Assembly: GCA_964459445.1 (NCBI GenBank) | Contig: CAYWMP010000049.1 | Span: 1-33,875, forward strand | Reading direction: 5' to 3' | Length of the DNA stretch: 33,875 bases | Source of the DNA: CAYWMP01 sp964459445 | Lineage (GTDB): Bacteria > Desulfobacterota > DSM-4660 > Desulfatiglandales > HGW-15 | In this document: positions 8,200 to 16,349 of the stretch, piece by piece | How the letters are laid out: each line of letters starts with the position of its first letter | Position numbering within the stretch: position 1 is the first letter of the stretch | Translations under genes and position numbers: made by a program | The notes under the pieces: model-generated | Databases searched by the model: none | Told to the model about the DNA's origin: nothing | What the model saw: only the letters and a program-made list of their open reading frames with translations

Positions 8200-10302
8200 C
8201 TAAAAATTTTTGCTTTTCCTGTAGGGCATGTTTTTCTTTCCTTCATGTAAAAGGGAATCAAACTCTTTTGTCCCTTCCTCCAAAAGGAGGTTTTCTCTTA
8301 TGAATTTCTCAATATCATTTTGATTCCTTTTTAATCTCAAAGATTTCTGAAAAGTTTCTAGGGCCTCCTTTTTCCTATTGGCCTCATATAGCGAATACCC
8401 CAGATTATTGTAGTAGGAGATCTGGCCAGGCTTAAGCTCGACAGCCTTCTTAAAAGACTTGATTGCTTCTTGATAGTCCCCTTTCTTGTGATAAAAATAA
8501 CCCCAATTGTTGTGGACCACGCTCAGATCTTCGTAGTAGACCGACATCTTTTCAAGTTCGAGTCGCGCCTCTTGAAATAGCCCCAAGTCTGTAAGAAAGG
8601 TGCCGATTGCCGAATGTATTCCTGTGTCATCATACCCTATTCGCGAAGAAGTCTTCATTAATTGCACTCCAACATCGATATTCCCTGTCATGGTGATGTA
8701 TTGACCATGTCTGAAGAAGAAGTGGGCGGTCACTTGCCTGTTGTGGTAATCTCTTTCGAACTGCCCCCGGAAACTCTCCATTGAATAGTACTTGAATGGA
8801 TTATCAACCTTATAGGGTTTGGCCAATACTCCCTTCGGCACGACCCTATGGACAACGCCATATGGAATCAAGGCGTATTGTTCGGGAGCTGATACGGTCG
8901 CCGGATCGAATACGGCGTAAAAAACACTGAACGGTTTCGACTTCTCTATGACATTTCCCTCCAGCAGATTTCTGTACTCCTCCCACGGGCCTATGAAAGG
9001 TTCTTTGGCATCTCCTCTTTGTGGCAATTTGAAAAGGATGTCCAGTCTGTCATACAATTCAACATCTTCCCGCATTCGTTCTGCTATATATCCATAAGTT
9101 ATTGGAAAAAGATTGTTATCCCCATCCACGAGAAGGGTGTTCTTATGCTCCAGCGTTCTCAAGATGTTCAAAGCATATTCGTAGGCGGTGTAATTTAGGC
9201 TTTGATCACGGATGCCAAAATTCAGAAGTAAGGGAATCGCAGGAATAAGGCAGCACGCAAGTTGTACCGATCTTTGTATCCCCCTTCTAATCCGCGGTAA
9301 ACTTGAGATCGCTTTTTGTATGTGAGCCAACCCTACACCTATGAGAATTGCCAGCACAACCAAAGTGGGAAGAGCAAATGTCGTGATCTTAAGGGATATC
9401 GTGTTCAAAAATACTGCGTAGGCGAGATCAAAGAATATCATAATGCAGAAAAAGACACGCCATCGCACTGAAGACAGTTTGAGCAAGCCCCAAAGTGAGA
9501 ACACCAAGGCCACACCAAACTGTGACCAAATAAGCCGCATTATCCCAATTGTTCGATCCAGGTATTCCAAATATGTCATGTTCAAGACATAACTTCCACG
9601 ATGGGACCTCCCCGTGACATGATCAAAGAACCGACTAAAAGTGTCCGGATCTCCCCAGTGTATGGCTGCACCTGCCATTGTCCGGATAGGGAGATAAAGA
9701 TATAGGGATAGGGCAATTACAAAAAGAAGAGTAATGACTGTAAAATGCTTGACAGTGAAAAGCGCCCTTCTATCACCGGATAGGATAATGAAAAGCACGC
9801 CCGGGGCTAACATAACCGTCTGCAAGTGATTGCCAAAACTGAGACCCGCTACAAATGTAAGAAGTGCCAAACAACAAAACCCCCTTTTCTCATCCCACCA
9901 CCATAGTAGCCTAATCAGAAGCACAACAAAAAAAGTGTGAAGGGTGTAGACTTCCGCGGATACGGTCTGAAACCACAGAATTGGTGCAAAAGCTAAAACG
10001 AGTGCCCCAACACAAGCCCCTACCTTTGAAGGCGTGATCTTCAATATGAGGAAATATATCTGCACCACGGTTAGACAACCAAAAAAGACAGACATGAGGT
10101 TCATCCTGAAACCAATATTTCCGAAAGGTAATAGGCAAAACGCCTTTCCCAGTAAGGAGTAGAGTGGATAACCACTGTTGTGAGGAATTCCAAGACTGTA
10201 CGCAGCCGCAGTAAGCTCGCCCCCGTCGCCCAAGTAAACCGTGGGACAGATTGTGGTGAGGTATACACCGAAAACCGATATGGCAAGTATGAATGGGATC
10301 AT
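8200..10302 (-). CDS. DUF2723 (TMEM260-like) membrane glycosyltransferase with C-terminal TPRs
   Basis: 700 residues. The first loop reads YLGDGGELTAAAY then GIPHNSGYPLY (residues 23-48), the signature of DUF2723 proteins. In vertebrates the same family includes TMEM260, an O-mannosyltransferase of the secretory pathway. D26 and E29 are the probable catalytic acids. Membrane segments fill about 1-380, a soluble region follows, and at least two tetratricopeptide repeats lie at about 595-660 (HKKGDYQEAIKSFKKAVELK, then EANRKKEALETFQKSLRLK). The TPRs may hold protein acceptors or partners. The start ATG has AGGGAA nine bases before it. The gene is 110 bp from the GtrB gene. Acceptor and sugar are unknown. 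Confidence 0.8.
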   Translation of the reverse strand: MIPFILAISVFGVYLTTICPTVYLGDGGELTAAAYSLGIPHNSGYPLYSLLGKAFCLLPFGNIGFRMNLMSVFFGCLTVVQIYFLILKITPSKVGACVGALVLAFAPILWFQTVSAEVYTLHTFFVVLLIRLLWWWDEKRGFCCLALLTFVAGLSFGNHLQTVMLAPGVLFIILSGDRRALFTVKHFTVITLLFVIALSLYLYLPIRTMAGAAIHWGDPDTFSRFFDHVTGRSHRGSYVLNMTYLEYLDRTIGIMRLIWSQFGVALVFSLWGLLKLSSVRWRVFFCIMIFFDLAYAVFLNTISLKITTFALPTLVVLAILIGVGLAHIQKAISSLPRIRRGIQRSVQLACCLIPAIPLLLNFGIRDQSLNYTAYEYALNILRTLEHKNTLLVDGDNNLFPITYGYIAERMREDVELYDRLDILFKLPQRGDAKEPFIGPWEEYRNLLEGNVIEKSKPFSVFYAVFDPATVSAPEQYALIPYGVVHRVVPKGVLAKPYKVDNPFKYYSMESFRGQFERDYHNRQVTAHFFFRHGQYITMTGNIDVGVQLMKTSSRIGYDDTGIHSAIGTFLTDLGLFQEARLELEKMSVYYEDLSVVHNNWGYFYHKKGDYQEAIKSFKKAVELKPGQISYYNNLGYSLYEANRKKEALETFQKSLRLKRNQNDIEKFIRENLLLEEGTKEFDSLLHEGKKNMPYRKSKNF

Positions 10303-10412
10303 TGATTGACATTCCCTTACTCATCAAGAATAGGTGGCCGATCTTGGCGAATGGAAGATGCGTTTGAAGTCATTTATCGGTGGATATAAAAAGTAACCGC
10401 ACAGATGTTTGC

Positions 10413-11369
10413 TCACTGATTCTCATCTTTATTGTCCCGCCTGTTGAGGCCTTGTATGTCTTTTACGATATATAGTGGTCTCTGCTTTACCTCGTCATAG
10501 ATACGCGCCAAATACTCGCCCAGCACTCCGACAGCGATAAGCTGAACACCGCCCAAGAAGAGTACAAGTGTCACCAAGGTGGTAAACCCCGTCTGAGCTG
10601 TTTCAATGCCAGCTAGACGCTTTATCACAAACACACAGGCCAGGGAAAAACCCACCATGCTGATGGAGATCCCAAACCCAGTCATGACTCTAAGCGGTTT
10701 GTATGAGAAACTGAAGATGGCGTCCAAAGCATATCGGACAAGTCGCCGAAGAGATTGACTGGGTCTGCCTGAAGCACGATCCTGGCGATCGTAGTAAACG
10801 ACACTCTGCTTGAACCCTACCCAACTCCTAAGACCTGGGAAGAAACGATTTTTCTCCGTGAGCTGATTGATCTCTATTACGGCCTCCCTGTCGAGCAGGC
10901 CGAAAACGCCTGCTTGCGGGGGAATAGGGAAGTCACTAATAAATGAAAACAGCCTGTGAAAGAGATCAAACCCAATTCGACGGATGCCTCTTTCTTTACG
11001 GCTCTTTCGCTGGGCTATGACGATCTGATTCCCACGCTTCCAACAATCCAGCAACTTGTGTATGAGTTCCGGCGGGTCCTGGAGATCGCCGTCCATCACA
11101 ACGACGATATCGCCCTCAGCATTTGCTAAACCAGCTGCTATTGCTGCTTGATGGCCGAAGTTCCTGGAAAGATCAATGATCGAAAACCGGGTATCATGCA
11201 TGCATTGATCAAGCATGATTTGCATGGATCGATCCTGGCTTCCATCGTTAACGTATATCACCTGACATGTTATCCCCGCTAAATCATCGCAAACCTTAAC
11301 TAGCCGGTGGTACAATTCAGCCAGGTTCTCTTCTTCATTATATATGGGGATGACGATATCCAGTTTCAA
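10413..11369 (-). CDS. GtrB/ArnC-type polyprenyl-phosphate glycosyltransferase
   Basis: 318 residues: a GT2 domain followed by two membrane helices. The N-terminus reads VIPIYNEEENL, with VNDGSQD at 40-46 and the metal-binding DGDLQDPP at 93-100. Two strongly hydrophobic stretches at about 228-290 anchor it, as in GtrB, ArnC and CsbB. Known members load glucose or a modified sugar onto undecaprenyl phosphate at the inner face of the membrane. The start is a TTG at 11369 with GAGAGG seven bases upstream. It is 63 bp after the GtrA gene; GtrA and GtrB are classic partners for making and flipping one polyprenyl-phosphate sugar. The identity of the sugar cannot be read. Confidence 0.87.
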   Translation of the reverse strand: MKLDIVIPIYNEEENLAELYHRLVKVCDDLAGITCQVIYVNDGSQDRSMQIMLDQCMHDTRFSIIDLSRNFGHQAAIAAGLANAEGDIVVVMDGDLQDPPELIHKLLDCWKRGNQIVIAQRKSRKERGIRRIGFDLFHRLFSFISDFPIPPQAGVFGLLDREAVIEINQLTEKNRFFPGLRSWVGFKQSVVYYDRQDRASGRPSQSLRRLVRYALDAIFSFSYKPLRVMTGFGISISMVGFSLACVFVIKRLAGIETAQTGFTTLVTLVLFLGGVQLIAVGVLGEYLARIYDEVKQRPLYIVKDIQGLNRRDNKDENQ

Positions 11370-11432
11370 CGCGCGACCTCTCTAATTTACCTAGCAAACT
11401 CATCTCACAACCAATTCACGCCCCACGCAGAC

Positions 11433-11963
11433 TCACTTTAACGAATCATTCTTTCTTTCAATACCCAATGAACGGCTGCCAATGGCAAAAGTCCAAACGT
11501 CATTGAGAACGTAAGTTAGTATCGCCGCAATAATAATGGCCATCACGTTGGCAAAGAGGTAATGAACGAGTTTCGAAAAGAGAAACGTGAAAGCATATTG
11601 CAATCCAATGGCCAAGCTGCATGCTAGGTAATATTGCCCCATCTGAACCAAGAGGCCGTGTTTTGTTTTTCCTTTTCGATCCTTCCATGTCCAGAACCGA
11701 TTCCACACGAAATTGTTCAGTGTTGCCAAGAAAATCGCGAGAGAGAGGGAAAAATGGAGTCGCTTTCCCAAGGGTTGAACGCTTTTAAAGAGGACTTCGT
11801 GGCTGAAATACAACACAGCAAGATTGACAAAAGTCCCGGAAAGACCAACCGCTCCGAATTTTGTGAAACGATGTCTAATGATCGGACCAATTATTGGAAG
11901 TCCTATCACATCTTCGTACAAAATCAAAAAGGGCTTTTCGTTAGTGCTTCTCTTTTGGGTCAA
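11433..11963 (-). CDS. GtrA-family membrane protein (polyprenyl-phosphate sugar flippase-like)
   Basis: 176 residues with four hydrophobic segments and the GtrA-like opening RFTKFGAVGLSGTFVN at about residues 32-47, plus WNRFWTWKD in the central loop. GtrA proteins are thought to flip the lipid-linked sugar made by GtrB across the membrane; this is the accepted family role rather than something seen here. The start is a TTG whose last bases overlap the TGA stop of the GT9 gene (TTGA), with GGGAG nine bases upstream, so translation is probably coupled. It sits directly before the GtrB gene, completing the GtrA-GtrB pair. Confidence 0.87.
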   Translation of the reverse strand: MTQKRSTNEKPFLILYEDVIGLPIIGPIIRHRFTKFGAVGLSGTFVNLAVLYFSHEVLFKSVQPLGKRLHFSLSLAIFLATLNNFVWNRFWTWKDRKGKTKHGLLVQMGQYYLACSLAIGLQYAFTFLFSKLVHYLFANVMAIIIAAILTYVLNDVWTFAIGSRSLGIERKNDSLK

Positions 11964-13240
11964 TTCTTTTTGCTCCCTTTGAAATTGAGTATCTGATAAG
12001 CCCTGTTCAATACCATTTCGGGTTTAACCGCTTTTAAGCACACGTTGTTCCCATCACAAGGAGAATTTCTGTGGTTGTATGCGGTAAGGCATGGTGAACA
12101 TGATATTGGGCGATACATATTGATCGCTGACGGGCTAAGAGATCCATATAGGGTTGGAGTCTCCGGCCCGAATAGCACAATTGCGGGGATTGGAATTAAA
12201 GACGCAAAATGTCCCGGACCGCCATCGTTTGTAATGAGTAGGGAAGAAAAATGGAATAGTATCATTAATTCCTTCAGGGTCTTGGTATATCCCGTAAGAT
12301 CAACACATCTATCGCTATGACAATGGGAAAGGATTGTGGCTGCGATGTTCCTATCAGCCTTCATCCCAATGATTCCTACGCTATATTCATGAGCAATCAA
12401 ATCGTCAGCAATTCGGCAATAGTTCTCCAATGGCCATGCCCTTATTGGTAGCAACCCACCACCCGGGTAAAGCAGAATCAATTCCGTCCCGCAAATTTGA
12501 GGGAAATCCGTCTCAAAGCGCTGTCGCAGACCATTTATTAAATGCTCACTAAACGATATGGATAGAATGCCGTGGTTTTCTGATTCTAGAATACGTTTCA
12601 CTCTAGGAGTTTCATTCGCTTCTATCGCGACTGCCAGATTTATGAACTGCTGAGAAATATGATGATAGGGATTGTAGAGCACTGGCCGGTTGATGAAACT
12701 GCCCCGATAGAGCCCTTCTTGGTTATGGCGATGAAAGCCCACACGAATTCTGGCACCGCTGAGGAAGGAATAGATGCTGCCTATTCTGGAAAAGAGCTCA
12801 CAATCAATGGCCGTGTCGATTTTGATATGGCGCATTCTAATCAGGGCCTTCACACTGTCTACTATTAGCTCTGAAAGAGATTCACCATTGACTGTCAATA
12901 TGTTCTCATTGGGGATCAGATTGAGGATTTCTATGATTTCCCTATTCCTCTCAAAAGTCAATATATGCATCACAGCGTGGGGGTATCTTTGCCTGATATG
13001 CTCAAACATAGGCTCCGCCAAGACTATGCTTCCCATTTCCGATAAAAGAACGACAAGGATTTTTGAAGGCGTTTTTTCAACGCCAACATTCCTTTCGGCG
13101 TGAGGCATCAAAGACAAAACGCCACATATTAAGGTCCCCACATATCGGTCTATTTTTCTTTGTAGATCTATTTTCACAGCTTTTTTGTTGCAAGGGGCGC
13201 CCAGATTCACTGCTGAATCGGCGATACCTCCTATACCCAT
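11960..13240 (-). CDS. Family 9 glycosyltransferase (heptosyltransferase-like)
   Basis: 426 residues. The KILVVLLSEMGSIVLAEP segment (about 60-77) is the usual GT9 opening, and LLYPGGGLLPIRAWPLENY matches the donor-binding PGxG...WPLE motif of heptosyltransferases. Near the C-terminus come TNDGGPGHFAS, FGPETP and a cysteine group, CSPC then SPC then VCL, seen in one subgroup of GT9 proteins. LPS core heptosyltransferases such as WaaC and WaaF are the characterised members; the sugar added here is unknown. The ATG at 13240 is used, but a strong AGGAGGT lies just inside the frame, so the GTG at 13210, about 15 bases further on, or another near-by codon may be the real start. It overlaps the GtrA gene by four bases. 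Confidence 0.82.
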   Translation of the reverse strand: MGIGGIADSAVNLGAPCNKKAVKIDLQRKIDRYVGTLICGVLSLMPHAERNVGVEKTPSKILVVLLSEMGSIVLAEPMFEHIRQRYPHAVMHILTFERNREIIEILNLIPNENILTVNGESLSELIVDSVKALIRMRHIKIDTAIDCELFSRIGSIYSFLSGARIRVGFHRHNQEGLYRGSFINRPVLYNPYHHISQQFINLAVAIEANETPRVKRILESENHGILSISFSEHLINGLRQRFETDFPQICGTELILLYPGGGLLPIRAWPLENYCRIADDLIAHEYSVGIIGMKADRNIAATILSHCHSDRCVDLTGYTKTLKELMILFHFSSLLITNDGGPGHFASLIPIPAIVLFGPETPTLYGSLSPSAINMYRPISCSPCLTAYNHRNSPCDGNNVCLKAVKPEMVLNRAYQILNFKGSKKN

Positions 13241-13348
13241 TTTGGCACTTCACAGAGACTGAGCATTTCTATCTGAATACGACGGTATAGATCCCAGGTT
13301 TGTCTTAGCTAATGGGTGGTCATTTTTCAAATGATTTTCCAATTAGTT

Positions 13349-15505
13349 CTATTTGATGTTCTTGTCCCTTTCCAATGTCTTTCTTATATATTCTCGCCAT
13401 TCCTTCGACCTCCCTGTTACATTACTGCTTGCTTCGTAAAGAATAGGGAGAAGAAGGTGAGCAGGAAGATCAATTTCTTTTGATTCCCCTTTTTCGGAGA
13501 TGAAATCAACGGTTTTATAGAACAGGTCATCGCTGAGAGCCATTTTACGTAAGGCCGTTGTTGCCTCTTGTTGACTCATCATTTTGTTTCCCATTCTCAA
13601 AAGGACCTCTGCCAAGTGTAGATGAGGCGTGATATTTTTCATATCTGAATTTGCAGATTCTCTGAAATATTCAACAGCTTTTTCTAGAGTTCCCTTCTGT
13701 TTCGAAGCAATTCCAAGAAATATTAGGGCTCGCGGCTTAAGTTTCATTTCTTGCATCGATCTCGCAAAATGCGGCATCGCCTTTTCCGGTTTACTCCTCT
13801 TCAGATAGTAAAGACCTATATTGAAATTGACGGATGGGTCGTCCGGACTGAATTCGAGTGCTTTTCGCACATAAAAATCCACGAGTTCTTCTTTTCCCTT
13901 TTGTTCATAGACCATTGCCAGGTTGGCGAAGGCAAGAGCGAAATCAGGGACTATTTCTAATGCCTTTAGAAATGATATTCTTGCCTCCTCAAATTCATTG
14001 AGATCAAAATACAGTTTTCCAAGGTTATAGTACGTGTATGCCCTCTCGTCATTTCTTTCAAAATAGGGGCTCTGAATGGCCTTCTCATATTCGTGCATTG
14101 CTAATTCAAAAAAGCGCTTTTCTTGGTAATAGGCACCGAGGTTATGATGGGGTCTGAAATGATCCGGTGCTTTATGAGCCGCGTCGCTCCAGAGCGTTTC
14201 CTCGCTTTTCCAGGTGAAATTTCGCAGATAAGTTATTTGCCCAAGGCCGATCAAAAATAGAATGATGAAAGCCGTAATGGAATATTTCATCCATCTCCGT
14301 GCGTTATATATCGCTAATAGCCTGAATAGCCCGACAGCAATGGGTACAAAGAAAAGCATTGAGGGGAGGTAGTTTCGGTGTTCATAGATGAGATCTAATG
14401 GGAAAACACTCCCTTCGATCAAATGGTTAACGAAGAAGAATAGAAAACAAAAGGCCAAAAGAGGGTATGTTTTTGATTTAAATAATAGAAATAACACTGA
14501 TCCAAGGATGACGACGATCGAAATTAGCGTGGATAAAGGATCAAAAAGAGAATTGGAGACTTGAATGGTATGGACAACGCTTAGCCTGTTTGGTGCGGGA
14601 TATAGTAAAAGGGAAATGTAGTAAATGAACACTCGATACTCTGTGAGGATTCTTTGAGTTATTGAAAAAGGCCGGTTATCATATCCTGCCACCAGATTTG
14701 ACATATCGCCGGTTCTATAATTCAGATAGATAACTCCAATTAAGATCAGGATTGTCCAAAAGAGCAGGATTATTCTGATATTCTTTCGTACGAAAGATCT
14801 GGCGTCTTCTTGAATGATCAGGATTTCAAATAGGAACAGGCTTACGGGGAGCATTGCGGCGTTTTCCTTGGATCCCAGTGCCAAAATGAACGCAAGGCAA
14901 GAGAATATTAAGAACAATAGTCTCATTTTTCTCTTTTGTGCCCTTCTCGCCTTGAGATAGAAATACATGCACAGGATGTAGAACAAGGCGCTAAGTGAAG
15001 CAATCCTTTGAACTATATAGGTCACGGCCTGGATTTGTACCGGATGAATAGCCCAAAGTAGGCTTGAAAGAAGGGCAATAGAAAAGGATTTTGAGGCGTA
15101 TCTGCCTTTCAAGGAAGGTAGCGTCAGACAGTTTTTAGTGAAGATGAAAAGAATCAGGGAACAAAGAAGATGTATGGAAACGTTAACGATGTGATAACCT
15201 AAAACGTTGAGTCCCCCGAGATAATAATTCACCGCAAAACTAAGAGCCGCCACAGGTCTATAGGCTAAGCCAGGATTAGTTGAGTCAGGTCTAATGGCAT
15301 TCCTGATGTTAGTCCATGATAGTTCGTTCAAATGCAGGTAGGCGTTATTGGTAATGCTTCCATGATCGTCATAGTGCCAAGAACAGTCAAAGGTGTTACT
15401 ATATATCAAAAAGATAACGGAAGAGAAGAAACTGAAAACAAAAAGCAGATTTAGGGGATTTCGAACTGAGTGTTCCCCTCCGATGCCTGATATTCTTTTA
15501 CTCAT
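13349..15505 (-). CDS. TMTC-like GT-C membrane glycosyltransferase with TPR domain
   Basis: 718 residues. After the first membrane helix comes YSNTFDCSWHYDDHGS (about 35-50), then YRPVAALSFAVNYYLGG and GYHIVN. This series is the hallmark of the TMTC-type proteins, in which the D46-D47 pair is the probable catalytic centre. Membrane helices occupy the N-terminal half and tetratricopeptide repeats run from about 446 to 655. In animals TMTC1-4 O-mannosylate cadherins using dolichyl-phosphate mannose; bacterial members are mostly uncharacterised. The start ATG overlaps a TGA of a small upstream frame (ATGA), and AAAGGA lies immediately before it. The gene follows the pilin gene and its terminator, so it probably has its own promoter. 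The acceptor is unknown; the pilin is a candidate by position only. Confidence 0.8.
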   Translation of the reverse strand: MSKRISGIGGEHSVRNPLNLLFVFSFFSSVIFLIYSNTFDCSWHYDDHGSITNNAYLHLNELSWTNIRNAIRPDSTNPGLAYRPVAALSFAVNYYLGGLNVLGYHIVNVSIHLLCSLILFIFTKNCLTLPSLKGRYASKSFSIALLSSLLWAIHPVQIQAVTYIVQRIASLSALFYILCMYFYLKARRAQKRKMRLLFLIFSCLAFILALGSKENAAMLPVSLFLFEILIIQEDARSFVRKNIRIILLFWTILILIGVIYLNYRTGDMSNLVAGYDNRPFSITQRILTEYRVFIYYISLLLYPAPNRLSVVHTIQVSNSLFDPLSTLISIVVILGSVLFLLFKSKTYPLLAFCFLFFFVNHLIEGSVFPLDLIYEHRNYLPSMLFFVPIAVGLFRLLAIYNARRWMKYSITAFIILFLIGLGQITYLRNFTWKSEETLWSDAAHKAPDHFRPHHNLGAYYQEKRFFELAMHEYEKAIQSPYFERNDERAYTYYNLGKLYFDLNEFEEARISFLKALEIVPDFALAFANLAMVYEQKGKEELVDFYVRKALEFSPDDPSVNFNIGLYYLKRSKPEKAMPHFARSMQEMKLKPRALIFLGIASKQKGTLEKAVEYFRESANSDMKNITPHLHLAEVLLRMGNKMMSQQEATTALRKMALSDDLFYKTVDFISEKGESKEIDLPAHLLLPILYEASSNVTGRSKEWREYIRKTLERDKNIK

Positions 15506-15610
15506 TCCTTTAGAATTACGAAGTAGTATCGGGTGTGGATATTATTGTAAGGCTTTAGTGGCCACTGATTCGCTTCGTTTGGATCGGGGATAGACTTCAT
15601 AGGCAGGTAG

Positions 15611-15650
15611 AAAAAGCGCGAACTGGCCATCTCCGACCAGTTCGCGCTCA
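15611..15650 (-). terminator. Rho-independent terminator of the pilin gene
   Basis: A perfect 12-bp inverted repeat (agcgcgaactgg at 15615-15626 and its complement at 15637-15648) with a 10-base loop. In minus-strand sense the stem is followed by TTTTTC. It lies about 20 bp past the pilin stop codon and separates the abundant pilin message from the downstream glycosyltransferase genes. Confidence 0.9.
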
Positions 15651-15668
15651 AAAATAGAAATTAAAGGA

Positions 15669-16046
15669 TTAGGTACTTGAGATAGTCCCTCCGGGGCCGA
15701 TCAGGGTATAGGTTTTGTTTCCGGAGGAATTATACGAAGTCATGGTGTAAGCGGTGGAGCCGGCGCTTCCCGCCGCGCTCACATTCTCGGAAGTGTAGAA
15801 ACCATAAGTAGATCCAATGAGAGTTGTGATAGTGCTTGTGTATGTTGAGTTATCGACGAAATAGGCCTCCTGGGCCGTGGCCGCATTTCTCAGGTCAGCT
15901 TGGGCGCCCGAGTTGTAAGATCGGAGTCTATAGGCGTTGAATTGAGGGATTGCGATCGCCGCAAGGATACCGATGATGGCGATAACGATCATCAACTCAA
16001 TGAGCGTAAAACCCTTTTCGTTCTTTCTGTTGATTTTGATTAGCAT
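15669..16046 (-). CDS. pilA: Type IV pilin, major subunit (PilA-like)
   Basis: 125 residues. A short basic leader (12 residues ending in KG) precedes the FTLIE prepilin-peptidase site, leaving a mature protein of 113 residues with Glu at position 5 and the usual hydrophobic N-terminal helix. The mature residues F1, F24, Y27, Y32, F51 and Y57 match, as I remember it, the aromatic positions of the short Geobacter sulfurreducens PilA. Unlike that protein, this one continues with about 56 more residues rich in Ser and Thr and ending ISST; no cysteines are present. GGAGG lies five bases before the ATG. A strong terminator follows. It probably builds a surface pilus after cleavage by PilD; the assembly machinery is not in this window. 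Confidence 0.93.
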   Translation of the reverse strand: MLIKINRKNEKGFTLIELMIVIAIIGILAAIAIPQFNAYRLRSYNSGAQADLRNAATAQEAYFVDNSTYTSTITTLIGSTYGFYTSENVSAAGSAGSTAYTMTSYNSSGNKTYTLIGPGGTISST

Positions 16047-16165
16047 TCTTTCCTCCTTTGTATTCCAATACTTTGGATAGTACTGATTGCAATTCTAAAT
16101 TCGACCCAAATACTCACCTCCCTTCGATACACTCTTTTGTTGATTTCAATCGTTTTTTGAGCAAA

Positions 16166-16191
16166 TTATGCGTGCATAAGCGGATTTATGC
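16166..16191. promoter_or_regulatory. Palindromic repeat in the pilin leader (TTATGC/GCATAA)
   Basis: TTATGC at 16166-16171, GCATAA at 16174-16179 and TTATGC at 16186-16191. The first two form a perfect palindrome around GT; the second and third form an alternative 6-bp stem with a 6-base loop. It lies about 120-145 bp before the pilin ATG and just downstream of the proposed sigma-54 promoter. It could be a protein-binding site or a pair of alternative RNA hairpins. Confidence 0.35.
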
Positions 16192-16214
16192 GATTTTGAT
16201 TATTTAGTCCTTCA

Positions 16215-16230
16215 TACAATTCCTATGCCA
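16215..16230 (-). promoter_or_regulatory. Candidate sigma-54 promoter of the pilin gene
   Basis: On the minus strand the sequence is TGGCATAGGAATTGTA. It keeps the TGGCA of the -24 element and, at the right spacing, TTG of the -12 element; the GC doublet there reads GT. A start about 12 bases further on would give a leader of about 160 bases. The next gene upstream encodes a sigma-54 activator, which supports the call. The rest of the 414-bp gap (16047-16460) holds no gene that I can see. Confidence 0.5.
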
Positions 16231-16349
16231 TTTCCTTTTCCATGCCACTCATAAATAATTTTATATTTTAATTACAATTACTTACAGAGAATAAAACCTT
16301 TCCAGGATCAGCTTTGTACCGTAATAAAGGGGAGCAAAATTGTTGCGTT

